Shown: positions 33,414 through 42,244 of the stretch, piece after piece
Layout: each line of letters begins with the position of its first letter
Position numbering within the stretch: the stretch's first letter is position 1
Assembly (NCBI RefSeq): GCF_014651135.1
Contig: NZ_BMWH01000015.1
Coordinates: 1 to 64,000 of the forward strand
DNA: 64,000 nt
DNA from: Streptomyces echinoruber
Lineage (GTDB): Bacteria > Actinomycetota > Actinomycetes > Streptomycetales > Streptomycetaceae
Reading direction: 5' to 3'
Made by a program: the position numbers and the translations under genes
The notes under the pieces: generated by a model
Seen by the model: the letters and a program-made list of their open reading frames with translations, nothing else
What the model was told of the DNA's origin: nothing
The model's database searches: none

Positions 33414-33665
33414 CCGTGTCCGGTGCCGGTCACCACCGGCCCGCGGGCCAACGCGCGAAGCGGAAGATTCCCGTCCCGCCGAAGAACGCCCGGGTCGTCC
33501 CCGGCAGGACCCTCCAGCGTCGCGGCATCGATGCCTACCGTCTCCGGAGTCTCCCGCCCCGCCCGCCGACCACGCGACGCCACCGCCGCCCGCTGTGGAG
33601 CGGCGGCGGGCGGCGGGTGCCGGGCTCCGGGCGAGCGCGTCGCGCGCGTGGGGCAAGATGACGGC
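33414..33665. other. Right boundary region and pdxH upstream sequence
   Basis: About 250 bases without a gene. It contains a GC-rich hairpin region at 33580-33620 (CGCCGCCCGC ... GCGGCGGGCGG). Base composition returns to core values. No att-like repeat shared with 14100-14290 was found by eye. Confidence 0.4.
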
Positions 33666-34340
33666 GTGAACGACCGACACTCCGTGCCCGCCGTCCCCGA
33701 TCCGGCCGCGATGCGCAAGCACTACCGGGCGGAGGGGCTGTCCGAGTCCGATCTCGCCGCGACGCCGGTGGAGCAGTTCGCGCGCTGGTTCAAACAGGCC
33801 GCGACGGAGGGCGGGCTGTTCGAGCCGAACGCGATGATCGTGTCCACGGCGGACGCCGAGGGCCGGCCCAGTTCCCGGACGGTGCTGCTGAAGGGGTTCG
33901 ACGAGCGGGGGTTCGTGTTCTACACGAACTACGAGTCCCGCAAGGGCCGTGAGCTGGCGGTGAACCCGTACGTGTCGCTGCTGTTCCCGTGGCACGCGAT
34001 GGCACGGCAGGTGATCGTGCAGGGGGTGGCGCACCGCACCGGGCGGGACGAGACGGCGGCGTACTTCCGCACCCGGCCGCACGGGTCGCAGCTCGGGGCG
34101 TGGGCGAGCACCCAGTCGTCGGTGATCGCGAGCCGGGACGCGCTGGACGCGGCGTACGCGGACCTCGAGGCGCGCTACCCGGAGGGCGAGCAGGTGCCGG
34201 TGCCGCCGCACTGGGGCGGGTTCCGGGTGGTGCCGTCGACGGTGGAGTTCTGGCAGGGGCGGGAGAACCGGCTGCACGACCGGCTGCGGTACGTGGCGGA
34301 GCCGGGCGGAGGCTGGCGGGTGGAGCGGCTCAGCCCTTGA
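33666..34340 (+). CDS. pdxH: Pyridoxamine 5'-phosphate oxidase
   Basis: 224 residues; the GTG start gives MNDRHSVPAVPDPAAMRKHY, the usual N-terminus. Family motifs: SSRTVLLKGFDERGFVFYTN, SRKGRELAVNP, QLGAWASTQSSVI and FWQGRENRLHDR (C-terminal signature). It oxidises PNP/PMP to PLP with FMN. PLP is needed by SerC further along. No SD is visible. The island separates it from the citrate synthase gene. Confidence 0.95.
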   Translation: MNDRHSVPAVPDPAAMRKHYRAEGLSESDLAATPVEQFARWFKQAATEGGLFEPNAMIVSTADAEGRPSSRTVLLKGFDERGFVFYTNYESRKGRELAVNPYVSLLFPWHAMARQVIVQGVAHRTGRDETAAYFRTRPHGSQLGAWASTQSSVIASRDALDAAYADLEARYPEGEQVPVPPHWGGFRVVPSTVEFWQGRENRLHDRLRYVAEPGGGWRVERLSP

Positions 34341-34460
34341 GGGAGCCGGGCCGTGGGCTGCGGGCCGCAGGCTGAGGGCTGAGGGCTGAGGGCAGCAGGC
34401 CCCGGCGCTCGGTGCACCGGACCGTCGGTCCGTCGGTCCGTCGGTCCGCCAACCCACCGG
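34341..34460. repeat. Two short-repeat tracts after pdxH
   Basis: Directly after the pdxH stop come GGGCTGAGGGCTGAGGGCTG-type units (7 bp, about 34365-34393), then GTCCGTCGGTCCGTCGG-type units (8 bp, about 34425-34448). They lie between two convergent genes. Confidence 0.75.
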
Positions 34461-34479
34461 TCCACCGGTTCGCCGGTCC

Positions 34480-35184
34480 TCAGTCCCCCTCGTCTCTTCG
34501 GTCTCTCCGGCTTCCCTGGCCTCTCCAGTCCCCCTGATCCCCTTGATCCCGCTGCTCCCCCCGCGCGTCCAGCACGCCCTCGACAATGCGCGTCCACTGG
34601 TCCACCACCCGCTCGCGGCGGGCGCGGTCGTCGGTGAGGAGGGTGGCCAGGCCGAGGCCGCGGGCCATGTCGAGCAGGCCCTGGACGGTCTCGCGGACGC
34701 CGGGGCGGCTCTCGTCGGCGCCCAGCAGTTCGACCGCGATGCGGTGGGCCTCGCGGCCGACGCGGGTCTCCAGTTCGGTGACGCGGGGGCGGAGCTGGTC
34801 CTCGTTGGAGGCGGCGACCCACAGGTGGAGGGCGGCGCGGAAGAGGGGGCCGGTGTAGAGGCCGACGAGGGCGGCGACGACGGCGCGGCGGTCGCCGCGG
34901 GGGGTGCCCTGCGGGCGGGGAGTGCCCTGCGGGAAGAGGGCGCGCAGGGCGTGGGAGCGCTGTTCGGCGACGTACTCGACGGCGGCGGTGAAGAGGTCCT
35001 CGCGGGTGGGGAAGTGGTGCTGGGCGGCGCCGCGGGAGACGCCGGCGCGTTCGGCGACGACGGCGACGGTGGAGCCGGCCCAGCCGTGCTCGGCGAGGCA
35101 GTCGACGGCGGCCTGGAGCAGCCGTTGCCGGGTGACGCGGCTGCGGTCCTGCTTGGGGACGCGGTCGCGTTCCGCCGTGCTCAC
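34480..35184 (-). CDS. TetR-family regulator of the acyl-CoA operon
   Basis: 234 residues if GTG 35184 is used, which overlaps the crotonase stop by four bases (GTGA). N-terminal HTH (TRQRLLQAAVDCLAEHGWAG, GVSRGAAQHHFPTREDLF) is typical. It ends in a hydrophilic repeat-like tail with QRDQGDQGD. As last gene of the minus-strand operon it probably controls it in response to an acyl-CoA. Confidence 0.85.
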   Translation of the reverse strand: MSTAERDRVPKQDRSRVTRQRLLQAAVDCLAEHGWAGSTVAVVAERAGVSRGAAQHHFPTREDLFTAAVEYVAEQRSHALRALFPQGTPRPQGTPRGDRRAVVAALVGLYTGPLFRAALHLWVAASNEDQLRPRVTELETRVGREAHRIAVELLGADESRPGVRETVQGLLDMARGLGLATLLTDDRARRERVVDQWTRIVEGVLDARGEQRDQGDQGDWRGQGSRRDRRDEGD

Positions 35185-35927
35185 ACCACCCATGCCGGAT
35201 CCCGTCGTTCGAGGAAGGCCGTCATCCCCTCGCGGGCGTGCGGGGAGGAGAACAGCCGGGCCGAGAGCGCGGTGAGGTCGGCCGCGTCCCGGTCGAATGT
35301 CTCCAGCACCTTAGCCGTGAGCAGTCGTTTCGTCGCGGCCAGGGCCTCGGGTGCGCTGCGCCGCAGGCCGTCCAGGACGGGGTCGAGTACGGCGTCCACG
35401 TCGTCGCCCGCGGCGGTCAGCAGGCCGGTGCGGACGGCCTCGGCGGCGTCGAAGCGTTCGCCGGTGAGGTAGTAGCGGGCCAGGGCGCGGGGGTCGGCGC
35501 GGGGCAGGACGGTGAGGGAGACGACGGCGGGGGCGACGCCGATGCGGGTCTCGGTGAAGGCGAAGGTGGCCCGGTGGGAGGCGGCGGCGAGGTCGCAGGC
35601 GGCGAGCAGGCCGAGGCCGCCGGCGCGGACGTGGCCGGTGACGCGGGCGACGACGGGCCGGGGCAGTTCGACGATCTGCCGCAGCAGCGCGACCAGGGCG
35701 TCGGGGTCGGGCGGGTCGGTCAGGTCGGCGCCGGCGCTGAAGGTGGTGCCGGTGTGGGTGAGGAGGACCGCGCGGACGCCGGGGTCCCGCGCGCAGTCGG
35801 CGAGGGCGTCGGCCAGGTCGGCGACGAGGGCCGCGGAGAGGGCGTTGCGGCGGGCGGGCGCGTCGAGGGTGAGGGTCTGCACGCCGCGGGCGCGGGTGCG
35901 GCGGACGAGCGGGTCGCGGCCGGTCAC
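35181..35927 (-). CDS. Enoyl-CoA hydratase/isomerase (crotonase) family
   Basis: 248 residues; GTG 35927 overlaps the CoA-ligase stop (GTGA). Crotonase features: TLDAPARRNALSAAL, the oxyanion-hole segment GTTFSAGADL, and HVRAGGLGLLAACDLA. The usual second catalytic Glu near the RIGVAPAVVS segment is not evident, so hydratase activity is uncertain. It should act on the enoyl-CoA made by the operon's dehydrogenase and carboxylase. Confidence 0.85.
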   Translation of the reverse strand: MTGRDPLVRRTRARGVQTLTLDAPARRNALSAALVADLADALADCARDPGVRAVLLTHTGTTFSAGADLTDPPDPDALVALLRQIVELPRPVVARVTGHVRAGGLGLLAACDLAAASHRATFAFTETRIGVAPAVVSLTVLPRADPRALARYYLTGERFDAAEAVRTGLLTAAGDDVDAVLDPVLDGLRRSAPEALAATKRLLTAKVLETFDRDAADLTALSARLFSSPHAREGMTAFLERRDPAWVV

Positions 35928-37492
35928 GCGTGCTCCCGGAGCCGTCGCCGGAGGATCTTGCCGGAGGCGGCCCGCGGCACCGCGTCGATGAAGGTGACCC
36001 GCCGGACGCGTTTGTAGGGGGCGACGCGTTCGGCGACGTGCATCATGATCTCTCCGGCGGTCAGGTCCGCGGCGGTGGGCCGGCGGACGACGTAGGCGTG
36101 CGGGATCTCGTTGCCGTCGTCGTCGCGGGTGCCGACGACGGCGGCGTCGGCGATGCCGGGGTGGGCGAGCAGGAGGGCCTCGAGTTCGGCGGGGGCGACC
36201 TGGAAGCCCTTGTACTTGATGAGTTCCTTGACGCGGTCGACGACGAACAGCCAGCCCTCGGCGTCGACGTACCCGACGTCGCCGGTGTGCAGCCAGCCGT
36301 CGGGGTCGATCATGGCGGCGGTGGCGTCGGGGCGGCCCAGGTAGCCCTTCATGACCTGGGGGCCGCGGATGAGGATCTCGCCGGCCTCGCCGGGGCCGAG
36401 GTCGTGGTCGGGGTCGTCGAGGGCGACGATGCGCATCTCGGTGCCGGCGATGAGTTTGCCGACGGTGCCGGGGGGCGCGGTGTGCAGGGCGTCGAGGGGG
36501 ACGACGTGGGTGCCGGGGGACAGTTCGGTCATGCCGTAGGCCTGGCCGATGGGCGGGACGCCCAGGCGCTCGGAGCAGGCGGCGGCCAGGCGGGCGTCGA
36601 GGGGTGCGGCGGCGCTGACGACGTACCGCAGCGACGACAGGTCGTACGTGGTGACCAGCGGGTGCTTGGCGAGGGTGAGGACGATCGGCGGGGCCACGTA
36701 CAGGCCGGTGATGCGGTGGCGCTCGATGGCGGCGAGGAACGTCTCCACCTCGAAGCGGGGCAGGACGACGACGGTGGCGCCCGTGCGCAGGGGCGCGTTC
36801 ATCAGCGCGGTCAGCCCGTAGATGTGGAAGAACGGCAGCACCGCGAGGATGCGGTCGCCGGGGCCGGCGGTGATCGCGGATTCGAGCTGGGCGAGGTTGG
36901 TGGCGATCTGCCGGTGGGTGAGCATCACGCCCTTGGGTGTGCCGGTGGTGCCCGAGGAGTACGGCAGCGCGGCCACGTCCCGCGCCGGGTCGACGGCGAC
37001 GGCCGGTTCGGGCGCGGTGCAGGCGAGCAGGTCGATCAGCGACCGGTGTCCGGGCGCGGTGTCGCACACGAGGATCTCCCGGACGCCGCCCGCGCTCCGC
37101 GCGGCCCGGCGCGCGGTCTCCAGCAGCGGGGAGACGGTGATGATCCAGCGGGCGGCGGAGTCGGCGAGCTGCCGGGCGAACTCCTCGGCGGTGGCCAGCG
37201 GGTGCACGGTGGTGACCGAGGCGCCGGCGCGGGTGGCGGCGTAGAACGCGATCGGGAAGAACACCGTGTTGGGGCTGTGCAGGGCGAGCACGTCGCCCTT
37301 CGCCACCCCGGCCTCGGCGAGCGCGGCGGCGACGCGCCGGTGGAAGCGGTCCACCTGCTCGTAGCTCAGGGTGGTGCCGTCGGTGCCGTCGACGAGTGCG
37401 GGGGTGTCCGCGAACCGGGCGGCGTGGCCGAGGACGGCGTCGTGGATGGGCAGGTCTACGGGCGGAACGTCTGCGTACTCGCTGCGGAACAC
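35924..37492 (-). CDS. 4-Coumarate-CoA-ligase-type acyl-CoA synthetase
   Basis: 522 residues with ANL motifs LPYSSGTTGTPKGVMLTH (box I), AYGMTEL, GWLHTGDVGY and ASGKILRRRLRE with the catalytic Lys. Length and substrate-pocket region are those of 4CL. The S. coelicolor enzyme in the matching position is, as I recall, a characterised cinnamate/4-coumarate:CoA ligase. It activates an aryl-propenoic or similar acid for the operon. It is 58 bases downstream of the dehydrogenase gene. Confidence 0.9.
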   Translation of the reverse strand: MFRSEYADVPPVDLPIHDAVLGHAARFADTPALVDGTDGTTLSYEQVDRFHRRVAAALAEAGVAKGDVLALHSPNTVFFPIAFYAATRAGASVTTVHPLATAEEFARQLADSAARWIITVSPLLETARRAARSAGGVREILVCDTAPGHRSLIDLLACTAPEPAVAVDPARDVAALPYSSGTTGTPKGVMLTHRQIATNLAQLESAITAGPGDRILAVLPFFHIYGLTALMNAPLRTGATVVVLPRFEVETFLAAIERHRITGLYVAPPIVLTLAKHPLVTTYDLSSLRYVVSAAAPLDARLAAACSERLGVPPIGQAYGMTELSPGTHVVPLDALHTAPPGTVGKLIAGTEMRIVALDDPDHDLGPGEAGEILIRGPQVMKGYLGRPDATAAMIDPDGWLHTGDVGYVDAEGWLFVVDRVKELIKYKGFQVAPAELEALLLAHPGIADAAVVGTRDDDGNEIPHAYVVRRPTAADLTAGEIMMHVAERVAPYKRVRRVTFIDAVPRAASGKILRRRLREHA

Positions 37493-37550
37493 GGTTCCTC
37501 CTCGCGCGCCTCGGGCGCGGCCGGCAGGGCGGTGATCAGTACGACTTGGG

Positions 37551-38711
37551 TCAGTACGACTTGGGCAGGCCGAGGGTCTGGTGGGAGACGTAGTTGAGGA
37601 TCATCTCCCGGCTCACCGGGGCGATACGGGCCACGCGGGCCGCCGTGACCAGTGAGGCGAGGCCGAACTCGCGGGTGAGGCCGTTGCCGCCGAGGGTGTG
37701 CACGGCCTGGTCGACGGCCCGCACGCAGGCCTCCCCCGCCGCGTACTTGGCCATGTTGGCGGCCTCGCCGGCGCCCGCGTCGTCCCCCGCGTCGTACAGG
37801 TGCGCCGCCTTCTGCATCATCAGGCGGGCCAGTTCCAGGTCGATGTGCGCCTGCGCGAGCGGGTGGGCGATGGCCTGGTGGGCGCCGATGGGGGTGTTCC
37901 AGACGGTGCGTTCGCGCGCGTACCGCACGGCCCGGGACAGCGCGTGGCGGCCCATGCCGATCGCGAAGGCGGCCGTCATGATCCGCTCGGGGTTGAGTCC
38001 GGCGAAGAGCTGCAGCAGTCCGGCGTCCTCGTCGCCGACGAGCGCCTCGGCGGGCAGCCGTACGTCGTCCAGGGTCAGCTCGAACTGCTTCTCCGCGGCG
38101 TGCAGTTCCATGTCGATCCGGCGGCGTGTGAAGCCCCGCGCGTCCCGCGGGACGATGAACAGGCAGGGCTTGAGCCGTCCGGTGCGGGCGTCGGCGGTGC
38201 GGCCCACGATCAGGGTGGCGTCGGCGATGTCGACGCCGGAGACGAACACCTTGCGCCCGGTCAGCAGCCAGTCGGTGCCGTCGCGGCGGGCGGTGGTGGT
38301 GATGCGGTGGGAGTTGGAGCCGGCGTCGGGTTCGGTGATGCCGAAGGCCATGAGGCGGGTGCCGTCGGCCAGGCCGGGCAGCCACCGCCGTTTCTGCTCC
38401 TCGGTGCCGAAGCGGGCGATGACCGTGCCGCAGATCGCCGGGGAGACGATCATCATCAGCAACGGGCAGCCGGCGGCGCCGAGTTCCTCCAGGACGAGGG
38501 ACAGCTCCGTGATGCCGCCGCCCCCGCCTCCGTACTCCTGCGGCAGGTTGACGCCGAGGTAGCCCAACTTGGCCGCCTCCAGCCACAGTTCACTGGGCCA
38601 GGTTCCCTCGGCGGCGACGCGGGTGGCGTAGTCGCGGCCGTAGCGCCTGCCGAGCGCGGCCACCGCGCCGCGCAGGGCCTTGTGCTCCTCGGGCTCGACG
38701 AGCGTGGTCAT
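37551..38711 (-). CDS. Acyl-CoA dehydrogenase
   Basis: 386 residues; ATG 38711 overlaps the carboxylase alpha stop (ATGA). FAD-binding and substrate segments are clear: FGITEPDAGSNSHRI, ADATLIVGRT, RERTVWNTPIGAHQAI and HTLGGNGLTREFG. It forms the alpha,beta-double bond of an acyl-CoA, as isovaleryl- or citronellyl-CoA dehydrogenases do. A run of Gly (YGGGGGGITE near 63-70) is slightly expanded. Confidence 0.9.
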   Translation of the reverse strand: MTTLVEPEEHKALRGAVAALGRRYGRDYATRVAAEGTWPSELWLEAAKLGYLGVNLPQEYGGGGGGITELSLVLEELGAAGCPLLMMIVSPAICGTVIARFGTEEQKRRWLPGLADGTRLMAFGITEPDAGSNSHRITTTARRDGTDWLLTGRKVFVSGVDIADATLIVGRTADARTGRLKPCLFIVPRDARGFTRRRIDMELHAAEKQFELTLDDVRLPAEALVGDEDAGLLQLFAGLNPERIMTAAFAIGMGRHALSRAVRYARERTVWNTPIGAHQAIAHPLAQAHIDLELARLMMQKAAHLYDAGDDAGAGEAANMAKYAAGEACVRAVDQAVHTLGGNGLTREFGLASLVTAARVARIAPVSREMILNYVSHQTLGLPKSY

Positions 38712-40636
38712 GGGGCTCCTTCCTCCACTTCCTGCACGACTTCCTCCATGGCTTCCTCCACGGCTTCCTCCACGACGGCCAGCAGCGCGCCGACCTCGAC
38801 CTGCTGTCCCGGGGTCACCGGGAGGGCCGTGAGGGTCCCCGTGACCGGTGCCGCGACGCGGTGCTGCATCTTCATCGCCTCGAGCCACACCAGCGGTTCG
38901 CCGGCCCGGACCCGCGCTCCGGCGGCGAGGCCGTCGGCGATCCGGACGACCGTGCCGGGCATCGGGGCCAGCAGCGAGCCCGGGGCCTGCTGGTCGGCCG
39001 GGTCGGGGAAGCGAGGCAGGGCGGTGAGGGCGGTGGTGCCGGCCCACACCCGGTCGCCGTGGCGGAAGACGTCGTAGGCGCGCCGGACGCCGGCCACGTC
39101 CAGGACGACCCGATGCGCGTCGGCCGACACCACCCGCACGCCGTCCACGCCGTCCACGCCATGCATGCCGTCCATGCCGTCGGGTGCGAGGCCGGTGCGC
39201 GTGTGCCGGTAGCGCACCTCGTGCTCCTCGCCGGCCATCAGGTACCGCTTGACCTGCGGCTGGGAGGGCAGGTTGCGCCAGCCGCCGAAGCGGGAGCGGC
39301 CGCAGGCGTCGGCGAGGGCGGCGGCCAGGGGCGCGTACGGGTCGGGCCGCGGGGCGGTGAGGGCGGCGAGGTGACGGTCGTAGAAGCCGGTGTCCATGCG
39401 GCCGGAGGTGAACTCCTCGTGCCGCAGGGAGCGTACGAGGAGGTCCCGGTTGGTGACCGGGCCGTGGATCGCGGCCCGCTCCAGCGCGTCGGCGAGCGCG
39501 CGGACCGCCTCCGCGCGGGTGGGGGCGTGGGCGACGACCTTGGCGACGAGCGGGTCGTAGTGGACGCCGATCTCGTCGCCGTCGGCGTAGCCGGTGTCGA
39601 GGCGGACGGCGCCGGGCACGGCGAGGCGGTGCAGGGTGCCGGTCTGCGGGGCCCAGTCGCGGGCGGGGTCCTCGGCGTACAGGCGGGCCTCGACCGCGTG
39701 GCCCCGCGCGCGCGGCGGCTCGGGCTCCAGGGCGTGGCCCTCGGCGACGCGCACCTGCCAGGCGACCAGGTCCAGGCCGTGCACGGCCTCGGTGACGGGG
39801 TGTTCGACCTGCAGGCGGGTGTTCATCTCCAAAAAGTGGGCGCGGCCGCCGGCGACGAGGAACTCGACGGTGCCGGCGCCGGTGTAGTCGACGGCGCGGG
39901 CGGCGCGCACGGCCGTGTCGTACAGCTCGGCGCGCAGCTCCTCGGTGAGGCCGGGGGCCGGGGCCTCCTCGATCACCTTCTGGTGGCGGCGCTGCAGGGA
40001 GCAGTCGCGGGTGCCCAGGGCCCACACGGTGCCGTGGGTGTCGGCGAGGATCTGCACCTCGACGTGCCGGCCGCCCTCCAGGTAGGGCTCGACGAAGACC
40101 TCGCCGTCGCCGAAGGCGCTCTCCGCCTCCGCGCGGGCGGCGGCCAGTTCGGCGTCCAGGTCGGCCAGTCGCCGCACGACGCGCATGCCGCGCCCGCCGC
40201 CGCCCGCGGCCGCCTTGACCAGCACCGGCAGGTCGGCCTCGGTGACCTCGCGCAGGGGCTTGATGCCGAGCAGCTCCTTGGCGCGGGTCTTGGACGCCAT
40301 GACCTCGATGGCGTGCGGGGGCGGCCCGACCCAGGTCAGGCCCGCCTGGCGCACGGCGCGGGCGAAGCCGGCGTGCTCGGCGAGGAAGCCGTAGCCGGGG
40401 TGCACGGCGTCGGCGCCGGCCGTGAGCGCCGCGGCGACGACCAGGTCGCCGCGCAGGTACGTCTCGGCGGGCGCCGCGCCCGGCAGTCGTACGGCCGTGT
40501 CGGCCAGGCGCGTGTGCAGGGCGCCGGCGTCGGCGTCGGAGAACACGGCGACCGTGCGGATGCCCAGCTCGCGGCAGGTGCGGAAGATGCGGCAGGCGAT
40601 CTCGCCCCGGTTGGCGACGAGGAGTGTCGTGATCAC
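38708..40636 (-). CDS. Acyl-CoA carboxylase alpha subunit (biotin carboxylase + BCCP)
   Basis: 642 residues: biotin carboxylase with ATP-grasp (ANRGEIACRIFRTCRELGI, AAAGGGGRGMRVV) in the first 450, then a linker and a biotinyl domain with EAMKMQH (biotin Lys near residue 586). It ends in an acidic tail made of repeated Glu-Glu-Ala/Val units, a coding repeat at the 3' end. It works with the beta subunit just upstream. The architecture fits methylcrotonyl/geranyl-CoA carboxylases. Confidence 0.95.
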   Translation of the reverse strand: MITTLLVANRGEIACRIFRTCRELGIRTVAVFSDADAGALHTRLADTAVRLPGAAPAETYLRGDLVVAAALTAGADAVHPGYGFLAEHAGFARAVRQAGLTWVGPPPHAIEVMASKTRAKELLGIKPLREVTEADLPVLVKAAAGGGGRGMRVVRRLADLDAELAAARAEAESAFGDGEVFVEPYLEGGRHVEVQILADTHGTVWALGTRDCSLQRRHQKVIEEAPAPGLTEELRAELYDTAVRAARAVDYTGAGTVEFLVAGGRAHFLEMNTRLQVEHPVTEAVHGLDLVAWQVRVAEGHALEPEPPRARGHAVEARLYAEDPARDWAPQTGTLHRLAVPGAVRLDTGYADGDEIGVHYDPLVAKVVAHAPTRAEAVRALADALERAAIHGPVTNRDLLVRSLRHEEFTSGRMDTGFYDRHLAALTAPRPDPYAPLAAALADACGRSRFGGWRNLPSQPQVKRYLMAGEEHEVRYRHTRTGLAPDGMDGMHGVDGVDGVRVVSADAHRVVLDVAGVRRAYDVFRHGDRVWAGTTALTALPRFPDPADQQAPGSLLAPMPGTVVRIADGLAAGARVRAGEPLVWLEAMKMQHRVAAPVTGTLTALPVTPGQQVEVGALLAVVEEAVEEAMEEVVQEVEEGAP

Positions 40637-40645
40637 GTGGGTTCC

Positions 40646-42244
40646 TCACATCCGGAAGACGCCGAAGCCGCCGCGCGCGCCTTCGTAGGGCGCGGTGTGG
40701 ATCGCGGAGAGGCAGATGCCGAGGACGGTGCGGGTGTCGCGCGGGTCGATGACGCCGTCGTCGTACAGCCGCCCGGACAGGAACATCGGCAGGGACTCGG
40801 CCTCGATCTGCCGCTCCACCATGGCCCGCAGCGTGGCGTCCGCGTCCTCGTCGTACGGCTGCCCCTTCGCGGCGGCCGACTGGCGGGCGACGAGGGACAG
40901 CACGCCGGCGAGCTGTTGCGGGCCCATGACGGCGGACTTGGCGCTGGGCCAGGAGAACAGGAAGCGCGGGTCGTAGGCGCGGCCGCACATGCCGTAGTGG
41001 CCGGCGCCGTAGGAGGCGCCCAGGAGGACGGACAGGTGCGGGACGCGGGAGTTGGCGACCGCGTTGATCATCATGGCGCCGTGCTTGATGATGCCGCCCT
41101 GTTCGTAGTCCCTGCCGACCATGTAGCCGGTGGTGTTGTGCAGGAAGAGCAGCGGGATGTCGCGCTGGTTGGCGAGCTGGATGAACTGGGCGGCCTTCTG
41201 CGACTCCGCGCTGAACAGGACACCTTGGGCGTTGGCGAGGATGCCGACGGGGTAGCCGTGCAGGGCCGCCCAGCCGGTGACCAGGCTGGTGCCGTACAGC
41301 GGCTTGAACTCGTCGAAGTCGGAGGCGTCGACGACGCGGGCGATGACCTCGCGGGGGTCGAAGGGGGTCTTCAGGTCGCCGGGGACGATCCCCAGGAGTT
41401 CTTCGGCGTCGTACTGGGGCGGCTGGGCGGCGGGGGGATCGGGGTGGGCCTTGCGGTGGTTGAGGCGGGCGACGACGCGCCGCGCCTGGCGGAGCGCGTC
41501 GTGTTCGTCGACGGCGAAGTGGTCGGCGAGGCCGGAGACGCGCGCGTGCATCTCGGCGCCGCCGAGGGACTCGTCGTCGCTCTCCTCGCCGGTGGCCATC
41601 CTCACCAGCGGCGGCCCGCCGAGGAACACCTTGGCCCGCTCCTTGACCATGATCACGTGGTCGGACATGCCGGGGACGTAGGCGCCGCCGGCGGTGGAGT
41701 TGCCGAAGACGACGGCGATCGTGGGGATGCCGGCGGCCGACAGGCGGGTCAGGTCGCGGAAGAGGGCGCCGCCGGGGATGAAGATCTCCTTCTGGGAGGG
41801 CAGGTCGGCGCCGCCGGACTCCACGAGGTTGATGCAGGGCAGGCGGTTGGCGAGGGCGATGTCGTTGGCGCGCAGGGCCTTCTTCAGCGTCCACGGGTTG
41901 CTGGCGCCGCCACGCACGGTGGGGTCGTTGGCGGTGATGACGCACTCGACGCCCGCCACCACGCCGATGCCGGTGACGAGGGAGGCGCCCACCGTGTGGT
42001 CGCTGCCCCAGGCGGCCAGCGGGGACAGCTCCAGGAACGGGGTGTCGGGGTCGAGGAGCAGCTCGACGCGTTCGCGGGCCAGGAGCTTGCCGCGCGCGCG
42101 GTGCCGTCGCACGTACGTCTCGCCGCCGCCCGCGAGGGCCTTGGCGTGCTCGGCGGCCAGCTCCTCGAGCTTGGCCAGCATGGCCTCGCGGTGCGCGCGG
42201 TAGTCCGGGGAGCGGGTGTCGAGGGCGGAGGGCAGGACCGTCAC
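40646..42244 (-). CDS. Acyl-CoA carboxylase beta subunit (carboxyltransferase)
   Basis: 532 residues; GTG 42244 overlaps the AtuA-like stop (GTGA). It is a full carboxyltransferase with ITANDPTVRGGASNPWTLKK, GNSTAGGAYVPGMSDH and LGASYGAGHYGMCGRAYDP, matching the methylcrotonyl-CoA/geranyl-CoA type rather than propionyl-CoA carboxylases. It transfers CO2 from biotin to the gamma carbon of an enoyl-CoA. The gap to the alpha gene is nine bases. Confidence 0.95.
   Translation of the reverse strand: MTVLPSALDTRSPDYRAHREAMLAKLEELAAEHAKALAGGGETYVRRHRARGKLLARERVELLLDPDTPFLELSPLAAWGSDHTVGASLVTGIGVVAGVECVITANDPTVRGGASNPWTLKKALRANDIALANRLPCINLVESGGADLPSQKEIFIPGGALFRDLTRLSAAGIPTIAVVFGNSTAGGAYVPGMSDHVIMVKERAKVFLGGPPLVRMATGEESDDESLGGAEMHARVSGLADHFAVDEHDALRQARRVVARLNHRKAHPDPPAAQPPQYDAEELLGIVPGDLKTPFDPREVIARVVDASDFDEFKPLYGTSLVTGWAALHGYPVGILANAQGVLFSAESQKAAQFIQLANQRDIPLLFLHNTTGYMVGRDYEQGGIIKHGAMMINAVANSRVPHLSVLLGASYGAGHYGMCGRAYDPRFLFSWPSAKSAVMGPQQLAGVLSLVARQSAAAKGQPYDEDADATLRAMVERQIEAESLPMFLSGRLYDDGVIDPRDTRTVLGICLSAIHTAPYEGARGGFGVFRM

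Noticed and set aside
14100..33600. Direct repeats (att sites) flanking the island
   Set aside because: I found no shared stretch by eye between the two ends, and no integrase or tRNA gene at either boundary. A computed alignment would be needed.
35930..37597. Plus-strand frame of 555 codons over the CoA ligase
   Set aside because: Shadow of the ligase gene: composition dominated by Gly/Asp/Val from the reverse of Ala/Arg/Leu codons, with no motif.
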